This document shows, piece by piece, positions 1-8,982 of a stretch of 64,000 nucleotides of DNA. Numbering within the stretch: position 1 is the first letter of the stretch; the number at the start of each line of letters is the position of its first letter. Made by a program: the position numbers and the translations under genes. Source of the DNA: CAIXSC01 sp046349935 (lineage in GTDB: Bacteria; Planctomycetota; Planctomycetia; Pirellulales; Pirellulaceae); NCBI GenBank assembly GCA_046349935.1, contig JAXMBK010000018.1:35775-99774 (forward strand), in the 5' to 3' direction. Below the pieces are notes generated by a model. The model searched no databases, was not told the DNA's origin, and saw only the letters and a program-made list of their open reading frames with translations.

Positions 1-158
1 TCCGTCGCCGCGGGCGCACCCGGCAAGCGTCCAGCAACCTTCACGAAGTTCTCTCGCAAAAAACCCGAAATCAACCTATAGTCTTCGTTGGATGTTCATC
101 CAGTCTTCATGAAACGGCCTCGACGAGGCGTTTCTGTGAGCCGTTGCTGCGAGGCGTT
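1..158. other. Upstream non-coding stretch
   Basis: No open frame with a recognisable product begins here. A GAGG ribosome-binding sequence at 151-154 precedes the first gene. It may hold that gene's promoter, but no convincing -35/-10 pair was found. Confidence 0.4.
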
Positions 159-1055
159 ATGGCGGACTTATACCTGTCGCTGGTGGTGATGACAGTGTTA
201 TCTGCCGCAATGTTCGCGATGGTGCAGCGAGCCAGTCGGCGGCTGTCTCCTTCCGCCCTGAACGCGTCGGCCGTCCTCGTGGTCGTGCTGATGGTCGCCT
301 ACATTCTTTTGGTGTGGGACCGCTGGTGGCTCTCGCGGCTGTTTCCCTATGCGAATCTGATCGTGGTCGGCAATTGGTTTCCGCTGTGGTCGGCGGCGCT
401 CGCTGCGTTGATTTGGCGGCGAACGGCCCATCAACCGTGGCGGCGCGCCTGCGACGTCGGGGCGCTGGCCGTGGTCGCCCTGTTTTCGCTCGTCGCCCCT
501 TTCCTGGGGCGTCCGCCCGAGTGCGGGGCGGAGTGGATGGAGGGACGCTATTGTCTGCAGACGACGCCGGTCACTTGCACGCCGGCGTCGGCCGCGACGT
601 TGTTGCGACATTACGGCATCGACGCGACCGAACAGGAAATGGCCGAACTGTGTTTGACTCGCCGCGGCACCACTTGGCAGGGACTGTATCACGGACTGAA
701 ACGCAAAACGGCGGGGACCGCGTGGGACGTCGAAGTTTCGCGAATCGATCTAGCCAGCCTGCAAGCACTCTCGAGCCAATCGGCCGAACCGCTGTTGCTG
801 CGAGTCGGTCTGTCGGCCGGCGCGGAGGTCGGGCCCGAGTTTGAACGAGAGCTCGGTTGGCGCCCCGGCACCGGCCATTCGGTCGTCTTCCTCCGCTTCT
901 TGGCCCACAATATGGTCGAAGTGGCCGACCCCACCCCCGGCATCGGCCGCGAACAATGGACGGTCGAAGAATTCAAGACGCTGTGGGACGGCCAAGTCGT
1001 CAGGTTAGTCCCCGTAGGACAGGCTTCCAGCTTGTCGAGAATCGCGCAGCGCTAA
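159..1055 (+). CDS. Membrane-anchored C39-like cysteine peptidase domain protein
   Basis: The 298-residue protein has about four hydrophobic segments in its first 120 residues, followed by a papain-like peptidase C39 domain. Visible family features are the oxyanion Gln and nucleophile Cys in the segment QTTPVTCTPAS, the catalytic His in TGHSVVF and the Asp in VADPTPG. C39 domains usually cut double-glycine leaders inside bacteriocin exporters. Here there is no ABC transporter domain and no exporter beside it, so the substrate is unknown. The ATG at 159 was chosen over the TTG at 144 because GAGG lies four bases upstream. The last 14 residues (VGQASSLS...) are encoded by a dispersed hairpin repeat and are probably not part of the fold. 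Confidence 0.7.
   Translation: MADLYLSLVVMTVLSAAMFAMVQRASRRLSPSALNASAVLVVVLMVAYILLVWDRWWLSRLFPYANLIVVGNWFPLWSAALAALIWRRTAHQPWRRACDVGALAVVALFSLVAPFLGRPPECGAEWMEGRYCLQTTPVTCTPASAATLLRHYGIDATEQEMAELCLTRRGTTWQGLYHGLKRKTAGTAWDVEVSRIDLASLQALSSQSAEPLLLRVGLSAGAEVGPEFERELGWRPGTGHSVVFLRFLAHNMVEVADPTPGIGREQWTVEEFKTLWDGQVVRLVPVGQASSLSRIAQR
1012..1038 (+). repeat. R1 hairpin repeat, copy a (G-C type)
   Basis: Sense orientation, inside the last 15 codons of the C39-like gene. Stem ACAGGCT/AGCTTGT with loop TCC; one C-to-T change leaves a G-T wobble. The outer pair is G-C. The reading frame encodes VGQASSLS. Confidence 0.8.
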
Positions 1056-1207
1056 CCGCGTCTCCGCCGCCGGTGCGCTAGCACCCGACTGCGCCCGAGC
1101 GGGCGTATTGCGGTGCGGCAGTCGCCGCCTACTAGCGGCCGCTCGTTCAGCGGTACTAAGCTATCGACCGTTGCGTTGCGACTGGAACCAGGCAGGAGTC
1201 GATCACC
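1056..1207. other. Intergenic stretch
   Basis: About 150 bases between same-strand genes. AGGAG at about 1194-1198 is the ribosome-binding site of the next gene. Nothing else is recognisable. Confidence 0.4.
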
Positions 1208-2224
1208 ATGAAGAGTTGGCGAGCAATCGGGATTGTGTTGGCGGGAATGTGGCTCGGCGCCGCGGCGGCCCAGGCGGACGACAAGCCGTGGATCGTGCTC
1301 GAGGGCGGCGCAGGACCGGGCCAAGGGAAGCACGTGGTGCTGGTGAGCGGCGACGAGGAATACCGCTCGGAGGAAACCCTCCCGGCGCTCGCCAAAATCC
1401 TCTCCAAGCACCATGGCTTCAAGTGCACCGTCCTATTCGCCATCAATCCGGCCGACGGCACGATCGATCCCAACGTCAACAACAACATCCCGGGCCTCGA
1501 GTCGCTGAAGACGGCCGACCTCTTGGTGATTTTCACTCGCTTTCGCAACTTGCCCGACGACCAGATGCAGCACCTCGTCGATTACGTCGAATCGGGACGA
1601 CCGATCGTCGGTTTGCGAACGGCGACGCATGCCTTCAATATCTCGGGTGAATCCAAGTTCAAGAAATACACTTGGACCAGCAAAGAATGGGACGGCGGCT
1701 TCGGTCGGCAGGTGCTGGGCGAAACCTGGATCAGCCATCACGGTCACCACGGCAAGGAAAGCACGCGCGGCTTGATCGCCCAGGGGCAGGAGTCGCATCC
1801 GATCCTGCGCGGGATCAACGACGGCGACGTGTGGGGACCGACCGACGTCTACGGCGTCAAGTTGCCGCTGCCAGGCGACAGCCAACCGTTGGTCATGGGG
1901 CAGGTGCTGGTCGGCATGAAACCCGACGACAAGCCGGTCGAAGGGCCCAAGAATAACCCGATGATGCCGGTCGCGTGGACCAAGTCGTACCAGGGCGCGG
2001 CAGGCAAAAAGGCGCGCGTCTTTACCACCACCATGGGCTCGTCGACCGACTTCGTCACCGAAGGGACTCGCCGCCTGCTCGTGAACGCCTGCTACTGGGC
2101 GGCGGGGCTGGAGGACAAGATCGCCGACAAGTCGCAGGTGGACTTGGTGGGCGAGTTCAAGCCGCGGAACTTCAGCTTCGGCGGCGCCGCCAAAGGCGTG
2201 AAGCCGGCCGACACGCTGAAGTAG
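1208..2224 (+). CDS. Secreted ThuA-like domain protein
   Basis: 338 residues with a signal peptide ending near AAAQA at residues 19-23. The remainder resembles the ThuA fold (class I glutamine amidotransferase-like): HVVLVSGDEEYRSEE near residue 40, then ADLLVIFTRFR and RPIVGLRTATHAF. Planctomycetes carry many such secreted proteins, usually annotated as trehalose-utilisation-like, but no reaction is established for most. The start is supported by AGGAG nine bases upstream. It lies beside other carbohydrate- and amide-processing genes and has no obvious operon partner, because the next gene starts 87 bases on. Confidence 0.75.
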   Translation: MKSWRAIGIVLAGMWLGAAAAQADDKPWIVLEGGAGPGQGKHVVLVSGDEEYRSEETLPALAKILSKHHGFKCTVLFAINPADGTIDPNVNNNIPGLESLKTADLLVIFTRFRNLPDDQMQHLVDYVESGRPIVGLRTATHAFNISGESKFKKYTWTSKEWDGGFGRQVLGETWISHHGHHGKESTRGLIAQGQESHPILRGINDGDVWGPTDVYGVKLPLPGDSQPLVMGQVLVGMKPDDKPVEGPKNNPMMPVAWTKSYQGAAGKKARVFTTTMGSSTDFVTEGTRRLLVNACYWAAGLEDKIADKSQVDLVGEFKPRNFSFGGAAKGVKPADTLK

Positions 2225-2311
2225 TTCGTCGGCGCCCCGCCGTCGACGCCCCGCTGTCGATGTCACTGTGTTCTCGTCGCACCCCTTTCCTTTCCACCCC
2301 AGATCGTCCCG

Positions 2312-3100
2312 ATGCGTCACTGGATTCTCAGCGAAACGAATTACGGCTACACCAAAGAACATCAGTACGAGGTGGCGGTCCTGCCGTTGGGCGCGACCGA
2401 GCCGCATAATTTGCATCTGCCGTACGGGACGGACGTGTTCGAGGGGACGACGGTCGGCGAGAAGATCTGCGAATGGGCGCATGCGCGCGGCGCGAAAGTG
2501 GTGCTGTTGCCCACGATCCCCTACGGGACCGAAAGCAACTTGAATCGTTTTCCGCTGGCGATGAACGTGCAGCCGACGACGCTGTTCCGCTTCGTGCAGG
2601 ACATCGTGGAATCGGCGGCGAACAGCGGCATCCGCAAAATCGTGCTGCTCAATAGTCACGGCGGCAACGACATGAAGCCGCTGCTGCGCGAGCTGTACGG
2701 GCGAACGCCGGCGCACGTATTCCTTTGCAATTGGTTCCAGGTGCTCGCCGATCGCTACGGCGACCTGTTTGAGTACCGGGACGACCACGCGGGGGAGATG
2801 GAGACGTCGTTCGGCCTGGCCTATTTCCCCCATCTGGTCGCCAAGAACCCCGACGGGACGCTCGCCGCCGACGACGGTCGGCAAGCTCAAACGCGTTTCG
2901 AAGCGATCAACCGCGGCTGGGTGGGACTTACCCGCCCCTGGCACTTGCTCACCACCAACAGCGGCTCCGGTTACCCTCACGCCGCCTCGGCCGACAAAGC
3001 CCGCCGCATGATGGATCTGCTCGTCGAACGTCTCGGCCAGTTCCTGGTCGACCTATCCGCCGCCCCAGTCGACGAAAGCTTTCCCTACCCCCAGCCGTAG
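2312..3100 (+). CDS. Creatininase-family amidohydrolase
   Basis: 262 residues, about the usual length of creatininase/MftE-type amidohydrolases. Probable metal ligands are visible: Glu and His in ATEPHNLHLPYGTD, the following Asp, His in NSHGGND and Glu in DDHAGEMETS. Members hydrolyse cyclic or linear amides with two divalent metals; the substrate here cannot be read from sequence. No signal peptide is seen, so it is probably cytoplasmic. The stop codon TAG is the TAG of an R1 repeat (CCGTAG), so the 3' end has been shaped by repeat insertion. Confidence 0.85.
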   Translation: MRHWILSETNYGYTKEHQYEVAVLPLGATEPHNLHLPYGTDVFEGTTVGEKICEWAHARGAKVVLLPTIPYGTESNLNRFPLAMNVQPTTLFRFVQDIVESAANSGIRKIVLLNSHGGNDMKPLLRELYGRTPAHVFLCNWFQVLADRYGDLFEYRDDHAGEMETSFGLAYFPHLVAKNPDGTLAADDGRQAQTRFEAINRGWVGLTRPWHLLTTNSGSGYPHAASADKARRMMDLLVERLGQFLVDLSAAPVDESFPYPQP

Positions 3101-3131
3101 CACAGGCCGTAGCACAGGCTTCCAGCCTGTG
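3095..3131 (+). repeat. R1 hairpin repeat, copy b (C-G type) with a partial duplicate
   Basis: A 12-base partial unit, CCGTAGCACAGG at 3095-3106, is followed at 3107-3131 by a full unit with outer pair C-G. Sense orientation. The partial unit supplies the stop codon of the creatininase-family gene. Confidence 0.85.
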
Positions 3132-3208
3132 ACCCCCCTCGCCCGCGCGAACCTTTCGAGCCGGTTGACCCTCTTTGAGCTCGTCAGTAGACTTACAAAG
3201 CACGCAAC

Positions 3209-3283
3209 GGTGGGCTTAGCTCAGTTGGTTAGAGCACCAGATTGTGGATCTGGGGGTCGGGGGTTCAAGTCCCCTAGCCCACC
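3209..3283 (+). tRNA. tRNA-His (GTG)
   Basis: A cloverleaf can be drawn: acceptor stem GTGGGCT (3210-3216) with AGCCCAC (3276-3282), D arm with GCTC..GAGC, anticodon stem CCAGA/TCTGG enclosing loop TTGTGGA (anticodon GTG, His), and T arm GGGGG-TTCAAGT-CCCCT. The G at 3209 opposite C73 at 3283 is the extra G(-1) that defines tRNA-His. The CCA end is not encoded. Confidence 0.97.
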
Positions 3284-3291
3284 CCTCACGC

Positions 3292-3338
3292 AACCCGCGG
3301 TCAGGATCTGCTTTCAGATTCTGACAGCGGGTTTTTTT
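3292..3338 (+). terminator. Intrinsic terminator behind tRNA-His
   Basis: A long stem (AACCCGC...GCGGGTT with inner GTCAG-ATCTG / CAGAT-CTGAC, loop about CTTT) is followed by a run of seven T. It starts nine bases after the tRNA and ends 29 bases before the next gene. It is the clearest intrinsic terminator in the window. Confidence 0.93.
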
Positions 3339-3367
3339 GTGTTTGTGGCGAACGAGGAGCATCTGCC

Positions 3368-5086
3368 ATGCGTCATCTGCTGTGCTGGCTGTTTGCGGCG
3401 TTGTCGTGGGCGGCGTTCCCCGAGGTCGCTCGAGCCGAAATCACGGTCGAGACGGTGCTGACGCCGATGCGCGACGGCATACGGTTGGCGACCGACGTCT
3501 ACCGCGACGCAAATCGGAAGTCGGGCCCCGTGCTGCTCATGCGCACCCCCTACAACAAGGATCGCGCGAAAGGGGCGGCGCAGTACTTCGCGAACGCCGG
3601 CTACATCGCGGTCGTGCAGGACTGCCGCGGCAAGTTCGCGTCCGAGGGGACGTTCGTCCCGTACAACCAAGAAGGCCAGGACGGTTACGACGCCGTCGAG
3701 TGGATCGGCAAGCAGCCGTGGTGCAACGGCCGCATCGGCATGTGGGGCAGCTCGTACGTCGGCGCGACGCAATGGCAGGCGGCCGTCGAGCGACCGCCGG
3801 GACTCGTCGCCATCGCGCCGACCGCCACCTGGACCAGCTTCTATCGCAACTTGTATTTGGGCGGCGCCGTCCGGCTGTCGCTCATCACCCGTTGGGCCGC
3901 CGGCAACTCGCCGATCCCTCCCGGCGCGACGGCGACCAACGATTGGGACCAGACGCTCCACCACCTGCCGCTCGACGACTTCGATCTGGCGATCGGCTGG
4001 CCCATCCCGTGGCTGCGCGGCATGCTCACGCACCCCGAGCCCAACGGGTATTGGACGCGGCTCGATCTGACGCAGCAGGTTGAGCAACTGGATTTGCCGG
4101 TGCAACATGTCGTCGGCTACTACGACTTCTTTTCGCGGGAATCGGTCGAGTCGTTCGTGCGGATGCAGCAACGTGCGAAGCTGGAGTCGACTCGGCGTCG
4201 ACAGCAACTGATTCTGGGTCCCTGGGACCACGGGACGATCGGCCAGACGAAGGTGGGGGACGTCGACTTCGGCCCGCAGGCGGCGTGGGACCTGCAAGCG
4301 GCGAACCTTGAGTGGTTCGATCGCCACGTGAAACAAGCACCCGAGTTGGAGACGAGGCCCTTCGCCCCCGTGCGCTATTTCTCCATGGGGGACAACCGCT
4401 GGTTCAATGCGGAGACGTGGCCGCCCGCCGACGCGCAGCTCACGCCGTTCTACTTGCATTCGCAGGGCGGCGCGAACACGCGCGCGGGGGACGGGCGGCT
4501 CACGCGAACCGCGCCGACCTCCGACGAACCGCACGACGAATTCCGCGCCGACCCGGCCGCCCCGGTCCCCGCCTGTCCCGTCACGCCCCAGCGTCCTCTA
4601 AATGCCGCCACTTGGGCGCCCGTCGACCAGCGGCCGCTTGAAGATCGACCCGACGTCTTGGTCTACAGCAGCGAGAAGCTGGCCGAACCGCTGACGATTG
4701 CCGGAGATGTGAAGGCCGAGCTGTATGTGAGCGCCGACACGCCGGACGCGGACTGGGTCGTGAAGCTGATCGACGTGCATCCCGACGGGTTCGCTCAGAA
4801 TCTGAACGTCGGCATCTTGCGAGCCCGGTATCGCAAGTCGGAACGGAAGCCCGAGCTGCTCACGCCCGGCGAAACGACGAAGATCGTCGTCGATCTTGGT
4901 CCCGTCGCCGTTCAGTTGGGCGTCGGTCACACGCTGCGAGTGGACGTGTGCGGCGCTTACTTTCCCCTGTTCGACCGCAATCCCAACACGGCGGCCGGCC
5001 CGTTTGGGAAAGAGACGGCCGTCGCGACCGAACGCGTTCATCACTCGCCGCAGTCGCCGTCGCGCCTTTGGCTGCCGTTGCGCTGA
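3368..5086 (+). CDS. Secreted CocE/NonD-type alpha/beta hydrolase (S15-like)
   Basis: 572 residues. A signal peptide (about residues 1-24) precedes an X-Pro dipeptidyl-peptidase/CocE-like alpha/beta-hydrolase domain. Ser129 in GMWGSSYVG is the predicted nucleophile. The C-terminal third (from about residue 390) matches the jelly-roll domain of this family (AELYVSADTPDADWVVKLIDVHP, broken by eye into its usual strands). Family members cleave esters or X-Pro peptide bonds; the substrate is unknown. GAGGAG eight bases upstream supports the start. The length is typical for the family. Confidence 0.85.
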   Translation: MRHLLCWLFAALSWAAFPEVARAEITVETVLTPMRDGIRLATDVYRDANRKSGPVLLMRTPYNKDRAKGAAQYFANAGYIAVVQDCRGKFASEGTFVPYNQEGQDGYDAVEWIGKQPWCNGRIGMWGSSYVGATQWQAAVERPPGLVAIAPTATWTSFYRNLYLGGAVRLSLITRWAAGNSPIPPGATATNDWDQTLHHLPLDDFDLAIGWPIPWLRGMLTHPEPNGYWTRLDLTQQVEQLDLPVQHVVGYYDFFSRESVESFVRMQQRAKLESTRRRQQLILGPWDHGTIGQTKVGDVDFGPQAAWDLQAANLEWFDRHVKQAPELETRPFAPVRYFSMGDNRWFNAETWPPADAQLTPFYLHSQGGANTRAGDGRLTRTAPTSDEPHDEFRADPAAPVPACPVTPQRPLNAATWAPVDQRPLEDRPDVLVYSSEKLAEPLTIAGDVKAELYVSADTPDADWVVKLIDVHPDGFAQNLNVGILRARYRKSERKPELLTPGETTKIVVDLGPVAVQLGVGHTLRVDVCGAYFPLFDRNPNTAAGPFGKETAVATERVHHSPQSPSRLWLPLR

Positions 5087-5178
5087 GGTTCGCATGGCCG
5101 GGCAACTGGACGGTCCTTGGCGGTCGTCCTAGGATGGCGGACTTGTCGTTCGCAGCGGCCAATTGGCGGGAGACGCAG

Positions 5179-6591
5179 ATGAAGACTTGGATGCAGAGAG
5201 CAACGATCGTCGTCGTCAGCGGCGTCGCGATTTTTCTCATAACGCTGCACGCCGCCTTGGCAGAGGACGAGAAGCCGAGGACGAACGTCATTGTGATCGT
5301 CGGCGACGACATGGGTTACTCCGACTTGGGAATCCAGGGCGCTCGGGATATCCCCACGCCGCACCTCGACGCTTTGGCCGAATCGGGCGTCCGCTTCACC
5401 AACGGCTACGTCTCCGGTCCCTACTGCAGTCCCACTCGCGCCGGGTTGCTCACCGGTCGCTACCAGCAGCGGTTCGGTCACGAATTCAATCCCGGACCGC
5501 CCGCCGAGGCGACTCGAGAGCTGGGCCTGCCGCTGACGGAGCAAACCTTGGCGAGCCAGTTCCAAAAGGCTGGCTATCGCACGGCGCTGGTCGGCAAATG
5601 GCACTTGGGACATGCCGACAAGTTTCATCCGCTGAGCCGCGGGTTCGACGAGTTCTTTGGGTTTCTTGGCGGCGCTCACCCTTACCTGCCTGGCGCCGGC
5701 GGTCAGAAGCAGAATCCGATCATGCGAGGCCGCGAGGCGCTCGACGAGCGCGAGTATTTGACCGACGCGTTCGCGCGGGAGGCGGTCGCGTTTATCGAAC
5801 GTCACAAGCAACAGCCGTTTTTTCTGTACTTGGCGTTCAACGCCGTCCACACGCCGCTGGAAGCGACCGACAAGTACCGCGAGCGATTCGCAAGCATCGA
5901 GAACCCGAAGCGGCGCGCTTATGCGGCCATGATGTCGGCGCTGGACGACGCCGTCGGGCGTGTGACCAAGTCGCTCGCGGATTCCAAATTGGAAGAACGC
6001 ACGCTCGTGGTCTTCTTCAGCGACAACGGCGGACCGGCCGTGAATGCGTCGAGCAACGCACCGCTGCGCGGCCACAAGGCGACGACGTGGGAAGGCGGCG
6101 TGCGCGTGCCGTTCTTCATGTCCTGGAAAGGCCGAGTCCCGGCGGGGAAGGTTTACGATCAGCCCGTCATTCAGTTGGACGTCTTTCCAACAGCGCTGGC
6201 GGCGGCTCAACTGTCAGCGCCCGCGGACGTGAAGCTCGACGGCGTCGATCTTCTGCCCTTCGTGACGGGGGCGAACGATCAGCCTCCGCATGACAAGCTC
6301 TATTGGCGTTTTGGCGCTCAGCGCGCCATCCGTGCCGGCGACTGGAAGCTTGTGCACGCGAACGGCGTCGGCCAGCCCATGCTTGTCAATTTGCGCGAAG
6401 ATGTGAGTGAGTCGACAGATCGTTCGGCCGCTCAGCCCGAGAAGGTCGCGGAGCTGGAGAACGCCTGGAAAGCGTGGAGCCAGGAATTGATAGAACCGCG
6501 CTGGAAGGGGGCCCGCGCGGCTGCGAAAGCGGCCGTGGGCGGCAAGAAGAAGGGCCCAGGCAAGGCCAAAGGGAAGGCGAAGGCGGACTGA
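5179..6591 (+). CDS. Secreted arylsulfatase-type sulfatase
   Basis: 470 residues, with a signal peptide (about 1-28) and the alkaline-phosphatase-like sulfatase fold. Early metal ligands are in VIVGDDMGYSDLG. Cys83 in CSPTR, followed by AGLLTGR, is the site converted to formylglycine. Later metal ligands lie in FFSDNGGP. It would remove sulfate from a glycan or aryl ester in the periplasm or outside the cell. The ATG at 5179 was chosen over an upstream in-frame start because the signal peptide starts there. The C-terminus is a lysine/alanine-rich tail (KKKGPGKAKGKAKAD) after the sulfatase domain. It ends one base before the glcDE start, so the genes are probably co-transcribed. Confidence 0.93.
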   Translation: MKTWMQRATIVVVSGVAIFLITLHAALAEDEKPRTNVIVIVGDDMGYSDLGIQGARDIPTPHLDALAESGVRFTNGYVSGPYCSPTRAGLLTGRYQQRFGHEFNPGPPAEATRELGLPLTEQTLASQFQKAGYRTALVGKWHLGHADKFHPLSRGFDEFFGFLGGAHPYLPGAGGQKQNPIMRGREALDEREYLTDAFAREAVAFIERHKQQPFFLYLAFNAVHTPLEATDKYRERFASIENPKRRAYAAMMSALDDAVGRVTKSLADSKLEERTLVVFFSDNGGPAVNASSNAPLRGHKATTWEGGVRVPFFMSWKGRVPAGKVYDQPVIQLDVFPTALAAAQLSAPADVKLDGVDLLPFVTGANDQPPHDKLYWRFGAQRAIRAGDWKLVHANGVGQPMLVNLREDVSESTDRSAAQPEKVAELENAWKAWSQELIEPRWKGARAAAKAAVGGKKKGPGKAKGKAKAD

Positions 6592-6592
6592 C

Positions 6593-8977
6593 ATGCAACG
6601 ATTGGAACGAGTGCTGCGGCAGTGCGTGACGCGCGGGCGAGTGCTCACGGCGCCGGCGCAGTTGGCCGGTTACGACGCCGACGGCATCGGCTACAAGACG
6701 TTTCGCCCCGATGCAGTCGTGATTCCCGGTTCGACCGAAGAACTCGCCAATGTCTTGCAGCACGCCAAGCTGCTCGACGTCCCCATCTGCATGCGCGGCG
6801 CCGGCACTTCTCTGTCAGGCGGCCCCGTCGCAGCTCAGGGCGGCGTCATCGTACACACTTCCGCGCTCCGCTCAGTCCGGCAAATCCATTCGTCCGCCTT
6901 CTGGTGCGAAGTCGAATGCGGCGTGACGCTCAACCAACTCGACGAAGCCCTCAAGCCGTACGGCGTGTTTTATCCGCCCGATCCGTCGAGCGGCCCGGTT
7001 TGCACGCTGGGCGGCAATGTGGCCATGAACGCCGGCGGTGCGCACTGCTTTCGTTATGGAGTGACCAGCAACTACGTACTGGGAGTCGAAGCCGTGCTGC
7101 TCGACGGAACCGTCCAACGGTTCGGCGGACCGGCCGGCGGTCGCGGCTCGTGGCGCGAAGACTGGAAGCGTCTCATGGTCGGCTCCGAAGGGACGCTTGG
7201 CGCTTTCACTCGCTTCTGGCTGCGCACGCTCCCGCGTCCCGAAAAGGTGTGGACCTTCCGCGCGACGTATGCCGATTTGGTCACCGCCGAACGCGCCATT
7301 CATCGACTGGCGGCCCACTCGAGTTTCCCGGTGGCGATTGAGCTGATGGACCCGCGCTGCGTGGCGATGGTCGAGAACAGCCACATGGCCGTGGGGCTTC
7401 CCAAAGATTCCTTCATGCTGCTTACCGAGATCGACGGACCGCGCGAACTGGTCGATGCGCGAGTCGAATCGGTGGCGCAAATCTTGCGCGATGCGGGATC
7501 GAAAGACGTCGTTTACAGCGATGAAGAGGAACCGCGGAAGAAGCTCTGGAAGGCGCGCAAAGTCGCCGGCGGACTGATGGGGCAGCTCAGCGCCGACTTC
7601 GTCGTGCAAGACGCGGTGATCCCCAAGCGAGCGCTCGCCGAACTGCTGCAGTTGGTGTACGACGAAGCCGACGCGGCGGGCGTGGCGGCCGTAAACGTGT
7701 TTCACGCCGGCGACGGCAATCTGCATCCCAACTTCATGTTCGACGCGCGAAAGCCAGGCGAACTGGAGCGGGTCGAGCACATCGGCAAGCGGCTGATGCA
7801 GCGCGTGGTCGAAGTGGGCGGCACGCTGTCAGGCGAGCATGGGATCGGCAACGACAAAGCGGCCTACATGCCGCTTGTGTTCGGGCCCGAGATGACGCGC
7901 ATCCAGCTCGCCGTCCCCAACATCTTCAACCCGGCCCACCAGATGAACCCGCTTAAGGTGTTCAACCAGCGCCGCTATGAGGGCGGATCGACGAACGGTG
8001 CGCCGGCGCCGACGAAGTCGACGCCGCTCGCGGGCGCCGCGACCGACGCGCGCCTGTTCACGCCGTTTCTGGACGAGATCGACGGCGTGGCGTGCGTGCC
8101 GGCCGCGGCAAAGGCCGCCGACTTACGAAGCGCCATCGGCGACCATCCTCTACGGTATCCCTTGCTGCTCGATGCCGATGCCTCGCTGCGCGAACATGTG
8201 CTTGCCACCGGCTACGCGTCGGCCTCGTCGCGCTTCGGGCCCTACTGCGACAACATCCTCGGGATGAATTGGCGATTGCCGAGCGGCCGAGTGGTGCGGT
8301 TCGGCGAGCGAGTGGTGAAGACGACGACCGGCTACGATCTGTTCCGCTTCGTTCTGGGCGGCGGATCGCGGTGGGGCGAGCCGCTGGACTATGTCGTGCG
8401 ACTGCGGCCGAACTGCGGGCCGACGAACGTCTATCGGCTGCGCGGATCGCTGGAGAGCGTTGAACGGGCGGCGGGCGCGTTGCTCAAGAACTGCTGGATG
8501 CACTGGTTCGACTCCCTCGACGTGCTCCAGGCCGCACGCGAATCGACGCGTCCCGAACTACGGCTCGTCATCAACGGGCCCGCGAACGAAGCCAACGTGG
8601 CGGACGGCTACGTCAAGTCGCTCGCCGCTGCACACCGACTGACTTGCGACGCGGAACTCGACCGCCCCGCGCCGCTCGACGGCCTCCCCGACCTGATGCT
8701 CAAGACGACTCCCGATCGTGCGATCGCGATCGGGGCCGAAGTCGCGCGCGATCACGCCGTGCGCACGACGACGCTTTGCTATCCGGGCGTGGTGCATGTG
8801 TATTGCGAGTTGGGCGAAGCGTCGGCGGAACGTCTGCGGCCGATCGTCGCACGCTACGCGACGCGGCTGCATGAATCGGGCGGCGATTGGCACTCGCGGC
8901 ATCTGCCGCCGAATGTGCCTGCGGAACGCGAAGCGCGCTGGATCTCTATTTTGGAACAGGAAACGCACGACTCGTGA
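6593..8977 (+). CDS. Glycolate oxidase GlcD-GlcE fusion, FAD-linked
   Basis: 794 residues holding two flavin subunits that are normally separate. Residues 1 to about 465 match GlcD: a PCMH-type FAD-binding domain (RGAGTSLSGGPVA, GSEGTLG) and a FAD-oxidase C-terminal domain (HAGDGNLHP, GEHGIGNDKAAYM). After a short linker, residues about 490-794 resemble GlcE (SRFGPYCDNILGMNW, VVKTTTGYDLFRF). With GlcF it would oxidise glycolate or a related 2-hydroxy acid to the keto acid and pass electrons to the respiratory chain. No stop or frameshift separates the halves. The downstream gene overlaps or abuts the stop codon, implying translational coupling. Confidence 0.88.
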   Translation: MQRLERVLRQCVTRGRVLTAPAQLAGYDADGIGYKTFRPDAVVIPGSTEELANVLQHAKLLDVPICMRGAGTSLSGGPVAAQGGVIVHTSALRSVRQIHSSAFWCEVECGVTLNQLDEALKPYGVFYPPDPSSGPVCTLGGNVAMNAGGAHCFRYGVTSNYVLGVEAVLLDGTVQRFGGPAGGRGSWREDWKRLMVGSEGTLGAFTRFWLRTLPRPEKVWTFRATYADLVTAERAIHRLAAHSSFPVAIELMDPRCVAMVENSHMAVGLPKDSFMLLTEIDGPRELVDARVESVAQILRDAGSKDVVYSDEEEPRKKLWKARKVAGGLMGQLSADFVVQDAVIPKRALAELLQLVYDEADAAGVAAVNVFHAGDGNLHPNFMFDARKPGELERVEHIGKRLMQRVVEVGGTLSGEHGIGNDKAAYMPLVFGPEMTRIQLAVPNIFNPAHQMNPLKVFNQRRYEGGSTNGAPAPTKSTPLAGAATDARLFTPFLDEIDGVACVPAAAKAADLRSAIGDHPLRYPLLLDADASLREHVLATGYASASSRFGPYCDNILGMNWRLPSGRVVRFGERVVKTTTGYDLFRFVLGGGSRWGEPLDYVVRLRPNCGPTNVYRLRGSLESVERAAGALLKNCWMHWFDSLDVLQAARESTRPELRLVINGPANEANVADGYVKSLAAAHRLTCDAELDRPAPLDGLPDLMLKTTPDRAIAIGAEVARDHAVRTTTLCYPGVVHVYCELGEASAERLRPIVARYATRLHESGGDWHSRHLPPNVPAEREARWISILEQETHDS

Positions 8978-8982
8978 AGGAC

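Noticed and set aside
1433..2980. 515-residue minus-strand open frame
   Set aside because: Antisense to the ThuA-like and creatininase-family genes, with shadow composition and no motif.
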